In this document: piece after piece, positions 20,663 through 23,369 of the stretch
Layout of the letters: every line of letters starts with the position of its first letter
How positions within the stretch are numbered: the first letter of the stretch is position 1
NCBI GenBank assembly: GCA_910589115.1
Contig: CAJUSB010000048.1
Coordinates: forward strand, 1 to 23,369
Reading direction: 5' to 3'
Length of the DNA stretch: 23,369 nt
DNA from: an uncultured Clostridia bacterium
GTDB lineage: Bacteria > Bacillota > Clostridia > Oscillospirales > Butyricicoccaceae
The notes under the pieces: model-generated
What the model was told of the DNA's origin: nothing
The model's input: only the letters and a program-made list of their open reading frames with translations
Database searches by the model: none
Made by a program: the position numbers and the translations under genes

Positions 20663-22423
20663 GTGAAACTTTTTGGAGGCGGCACGCCGCAGCATCCGAG
20701 ACGTTCAAATCAGGAGGCGGAACCCGCCGCACACCGTCCGCCAGCGCAGCATCAGCCTGCGCCGCGCGCCGCCTACAACGGGCCGACAGCCCCAAAGCCG
20801 GAGGATATCCGGCAGCCGCCGTCCAAGCGGCAGAAGCGCAATCGAATCCTGATTATCATTGTTGCAGTCACGCTGGCAATTATCGCCGGGATGTGTGCGG
20901 CAGCTGCCGTCATGATGCGTCCCCCTACGATTGATCCGCCAGCATCCACATCCACCAACGAGCCGGTGAAGCCGCCGCGCAAAAATGACACCATTGTGAA
21001 GGATGAGGAAGAGGAACCCGAGCTGGATGAAGGCGACGCACCCGATGTGGATATGGGCAACCGCCGCGAGGGGGTCTATACCGTGCTGGTGGCAGCGACC
21101 GACCAGGATGAGACCCGCACCGATGCGCTGATGGTTGCAACGCTGGATACAGTCAATGACACGGTGAATGTAATCAATATTCCCCGCGACCTGATGTCGA
21201 ACTGCAACCGCTCAGGGGATGCCAAGAAAATCAATGCGGCCTACGGCACGAAAAAGGGCATTGAGACCACCAAAAGCGAGGTAAAAAAGGTGCTGGGCTT
21301 CACGCCCGACCAGTATGTGGTCATCAATTTCAACGGCATTGCCGATATTATTGACGCGCTTGGCGGTGTGACCTATGATGTGCCCTGGCGCATGAAATAT
21401 GATGATCCGACCCAGGATCTGCACATTGATTTCCAGCCCGGCGAGACCAAAATGGATGGCAAAGCAGCGGTGGAGTTCATGCGCTGGCGCAAGAATAACA
21501 GCGGCGTAAGCACCGGTGTGAAGGGCACGACCGGCGGCGACGAGGAACGCATTGAAAAGGATCAGGAATTCCTGAAATTCCTTGCAAAGCAGGTCTTTAC
21601 CGTCGGGAATGTACCGCGAATACCGGCACTCGCACAGGCAGTGTTCAAAAACGTAAAAACGGACCTGACAGCAGGCGAGGTGCTTTGGCTGGCATGGCAG
21701 CTCTATGATGTCAAAAACGAAAACATCAATATGATGACGCTTCCAGGCTACGGCACGATGAGCTATGCAGGGACCGGCACAATGTATTCATTCTTTTTCC
21801 CGTACCGTTCACAGGTGCTTGAGATGGTGAATGAATTCATCAATCCGTATGAGAAGCCGATCACGAATATTGATGTCGTTTCCGGTCCGTCGAAGGGCAG
21901 CGGTAAGAGTTCTTCTAAAAAGACGAGCAAGCCCAAGGAAGAAGAAAAAGACCCGGACGAAACCGACAGCAGCGAGACCACCGGCGGGGAGGAAAACAGC
22001 ACTTCCGGCAGCAGTGGAACCTCCGGCAACAGCAGTAACGGTTCCGGTGACCGTTCCGGCAGCACTTCTGGAAACAGCAATTCTGATGGGAGCAGTAATT
22101 CCGGCAGCGGTAGTAATTCCAGCGGCAACAGTAATACCGGTTCGGACAGCAAGACAGACGGCGCCAGTGAAACGCAGAATTCGGTCAGCAGCGGTGAGGA
22201 TACCAGCAGCGGCGGAGATGGCAGCGGTGAATCTGGTTCCGGCGTGGATGCCCCGGCCGAGGATGGAACGTCTTCCGGGACAGACGGCAGCGGAAGCACA
22301 TCGGCTCCAGAGCCTGGCTTTGAGTCCACTGCCCCGGCGGAACAAGTATTCCCGGAAAATATGTTTGGGCCAAGCGCCGCAGCTGAACCTGCGCCTGCAC
22401 CCGAATCATCTGCTGAATCCTGA
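20663..22423 (+). CDS. LCP (LytR-CpsA-Psr) family cell-wall glycopolymer ligase
   Basis: 586 aa from a GTG preceded by GGAGG at about 11 nt. LCP enzymes move teichoic acid or capsule-type polymers from lipid carriers to peptidoglycan at the outer face of the membrane. Layout: cytosolic Pro/Arg-rich N-terminus (1-60); one TM helix (61-85); an acidic linker; LCP core (about 138-315). The core carries TRTDALMVAT (151-160), NIPRDLM (172-178), the INAAYG segment, VVINFNGIADIIDALGGV (219-236) and the MDGKAAVEFMRWR block (264-276), all with the expected Asp/Arg residues. A C-terminal domain follows (about 316-405), then a 180-residue Ser/Gly/Asn/Thr-rich tail (407-586) without Cys. The tail is probably an extended wall-spanning or glycosylated region. 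Position after yqeK is usual. Confidence 0.92.
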   Translation: MKLFGGGTPQHPRRSNQEAEPAAHRPPAQHQPAPRAAYNGPTAPKPEDIRQPPSKRQKRNRILIIIVAVTLAIIAGMCAAAAVMMRPPTIDPPASTSTNEPVKPPRKNDTIVKDEEEEPELDEGDAPDVDMGNRREGVYTVLVAATDQDETRTDALMVATLDTVNDTVNVINIPRDLMSNCNRSGDAKKINAAYGTKKGIETTKSEVKKVLGFTPDQYVVINFNGIADIIDALGGVTYDVPWRMKYDDPTQDLHIDFQPGETKMDGKAAVEFMRWRKNNSGVSTGVKGTTGGDEERIEKDQEFLKFLAKQVFTVGNVPRIPALAQAVFKNVKTDLTAGEVLWLAWQLYDVKNENINMMTLPGYGTMSYAGTGTMYSFFFPYRSQVLEMVNEFINPYEKPITNIDVVSGPSKGSGKSSSKKTSKPKEEEKDPDETDSSETTGGEENSTSGSSGTSGNSSNGSGDRSGSTSGNSNSDGSSNSGSGSNSSGNSNTGSDSKTDGASETQNSVSSGEDTSSGGDGSGESGSGVDAPAEDGTSSGTDGSGSTSAPEPGFESTAPAEQVFPENMFGPSAAAEPAPAPESSAES

Positions 22424-22488
22424 ATTCACATAAAGTCGTTTTCGTATCTTAAAATCTAGGCAATAAAAGACCCCACTGCACTACACCA

Positions 22489-22650
22489 CGCCGCCCGCCG
22501 TCCTTTTGGCGGGCGGCGCAGTAGGGAAAAGAGGGCAGCAGTGCACCCGTTTCCCCGCCGCAGCGGAAATGAAGTTTTTACTCGATTTTTTTACAAAAAA
22601 ATCGCGGGTGCAGGGCGGAGCCCTGCCGCTGCCCGCGCAGGGCCCTTGCG
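22489..22650. repeat. Intergenic mosaic repeat locus R5
   Basis: Starts with a hairpin CGCCGCCCGCC (22489-22499) against GGCGGGCGGCG (22508-22518) with loop GTCCTTTT. The module CCCCGCCGCAGCGGAAA (22553-22569) follows; its complement is present in R2. Then CGATTTTTTT-ac-AAAAAAATCG (22583-22604) is a perfect AT-rich hairpin, followed by GTGCAGGGCGGAGCCCTGC (22608-22626), related to the R2 and R3 cores. The same orientation as R3. No coding frame is supported. Confidence 0.82.
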
Positions 22651-22667
22651 GAAATTGATGCAACAAG

Positions 22668-22706
22668 AAAATCAGCCTGTATCGTCTGGGATGCAGGCTG
22701 ATTTTT
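22668..22706 (+). terminator. Intrinsic terminator after the LCP region
   Basis: AAAATCAGCCTG (22668-22679) pairs perfectly with CAGGCTGATTTT (22694-22705) around a 14-nt loop and runs into a T-tract. It is the first convincing terminator after the LCP stop codon (22423), with the R5 repeat transcribed in between. The symmetric A-run would also allow use on the other strand. Confidence 0.88.
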
Positions 22707-23122
22707 GATTGTTTTGATATCGGAAAAAAGGAGTATCGACAGGCTGTAATCAGGGCCTGCTTGCGTGTGAAATACTTTCATTACTTGTGCTTTGCAAACA
22801 AAATATACAAGAGAATATTGTAGATGCTGCATAAAAATGTGCTTTTGTACAAAAATTTGCTTGAATCACAAAGATGCGTGCGCTATGATAAAAAATATTA
22901 GAGGAAAAAACACTGCCGTTGCTTGTATGGTGGATGTTTTCATAGTTTTTAGAACGTTTTAATTTTGCTGTCTGTATAGGAAAGACTCATGCCGTCTGAT
23001 ATGACGGATTATTTTATGAATCATATTAAAACGTTTTAATAATCCGATATCTGCGGAAAATGGTTAAATAAGCGTCTTATAATCCCGCGTTGCAGGTATC
23101 GCGGTGAAAGGAATTACTGCAC
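22707..23122 (+). promoter_or_regulatory. Regulatory region of the LacI-type gene: promoter and two operators
   Basis: AT-rich and unlike the rest of the window. A promoter TTGAAT (22861-22866), 17-bp spacer, TATGAT (22884-22889) points toward the LacI-type gene. An operator-like TTAGAACGTTTTAA lies at 22949-22962. A perfect 18-bp palindrome TATTAAAACGTTTTAATA lies at 23024-23041; the two share 13 of 14 core bases with their centres 77 bp apart. A second TATAAT (23078-23083) with a weak -35 lies 40 bp before the start codon. The central CG and dyad form are typical of LacI-family operators. No ORF with a ribosome binding site is seen here. Confidence 0.65.
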
Positions 23123-23356
23123 ATGGGAAACAGAAATACAGTCACCATTAAAGATATTGCGCACCTGACTGCGCTGTCTCCGGCAACCGTCCACCTGGTT
23201 CTGGCAGGCAAGCCCGGCCCCAAGGCAGAGACCCGCGAACGGGTGCTCAGCCTGGCAAAGCAAATGGGTTACCGCTGCAATGCGGCGGCATCCTCGCTGA
23301 AGCGGGGCATTACGCCACGGCAGTTTCATAAAATTTCCAGTAATTTGCAAAAGTAA
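23123..23356 (+). CDS. LacI-type DNA-binding domain protein, 77 aa (short or truncated)
   Basis: Residues 6-62 match the LacI helix-turn-helix plus hinge helix: VTIKDIAHLTALSPATVHLVLAG then KPGPKAETRERVLSLAKQMGYRCNAAASSLKRG. Normal LacI regulators then continue with about 270 residues of sugar-binding domain. Here the chain leaves the family pattern at GITPRQFHKISSNLQK and stops at a TAA (23354-23356), 13 bases before the window ends. The other two frames do not show the expected NTIGVI-type continuation nearby, so a simple one-base frameshift is not evident. In the recognition helix the usual TVSRVLN reads TVHLVLA, so its operator preference may differ from common members. AAAGGAA lies about 11 nt before the ATG. 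It may be a real stand-alone HTH repressor or a decayed gene. Confidence 0.75.
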   Translation: MGNRNTVTIKDIAHLTALSPATVHLVLAGKPGPKAETRERVLSLAKQMGYRCNAAASSLKRGITPRQFHKISSNLQK

Positions 23357-23369
23357 GAATGGTTGATTA

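Noticed and set aside
21831..22433. 200-codon frame within the LCP gene
   Set aside because: Out-of-frame shadow of the Ser/Gly-rich tail; the LCP domain and its tail are in the other frame without interruption.

Overview
The window (about 23.4 kb, G+C-rich) looks like a chromosomal segment of a Gram-positive Clostridia-class bacterium, most likely from the Oscillospiraceae/Ruminococcaceae gut group. This rests on SigA-type promoters (TTG-N17-TATAAT-like), strong AGGAGG ribosome binding sites, a PcrA-type helicase, the yhbY-nadD-yqeK-LCP cluster typical of Firmicutes, an SMC/FtsY pair, a spore-photolyase-like radical SAM protein and a Cys/Asn-rich small protein. No source name is available, so the lineage is an inference. 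No tRNA, rRNA or CRISPR array was seen.

Layout. 1-243: mosaic GC-rich repeat. 244-486 (-): tiny membrane-anchored protein with 21 cysteines. 556-1851 (-): mtaB tRNA methylthiotransferase. 2120-3370 (+): a conserved-looking unknown protein and an exported SH3b-NlpC/P60 cell-wall hydrolase, ending in a bidirectional terminator shared with pcrA (3497-5650, -). 5681-5916: repeat locus. 5944-7911 (-): FkbM-type methyltransferase followed by a SplB-like radical SAM protein, divergent from 8077-9459 (+), a Ser/Gly/Thr-rich unknown protein directly abutting a glycosyltransferase-like protein. 9565-10379 (-): TfoX C-terminal-domain protein overlapping a RibD/DHFR-fold protein. 10501-11289 (-): six-TM protein with a HAAS/DUF1700-like N-terminus. 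11412-11852 (-): truncated IS3-type element. 11960-12225: repeat locus with a 3 x 45-bp tandem array.

12329-20300 (+) is a housekeeping block: smc, a Uma2-family nuclease-like gene, ftsY, rph, rdgB, yhbY, nadD, yqeK. Four of its junctions overlap (ftsY/rph, rph/rdgB, rdgB/yhbY, yhbY/nadD). After a repeat locus and a striking 139-bp imperfect palindrome comes an LCP-family cell-wall ligase with a low-complexity Ser/Gly/Asn tail (20663-22423). The window ends with a 700-bp non-coding region (repeat locus, terminator, promoter, two AT-rich operators) and a LacI-type DNA-binding domain of only 77 aa.

The most unusual material is (1) the modular intergenic repeat family at five loci, including three hairpins with the same octanucleotide loop but different, internally complementary arms; (2) the 139-bp palindrome flanked by CTAA; (3) the Ser/Thr-rich protein/glycosyltransferase pair facing a methyltransferase/radical SAM pair; (4) the Cys-rich mini-protein with an inverted repeat over its promoter; and (5) the mini-LacI with two matching operators.
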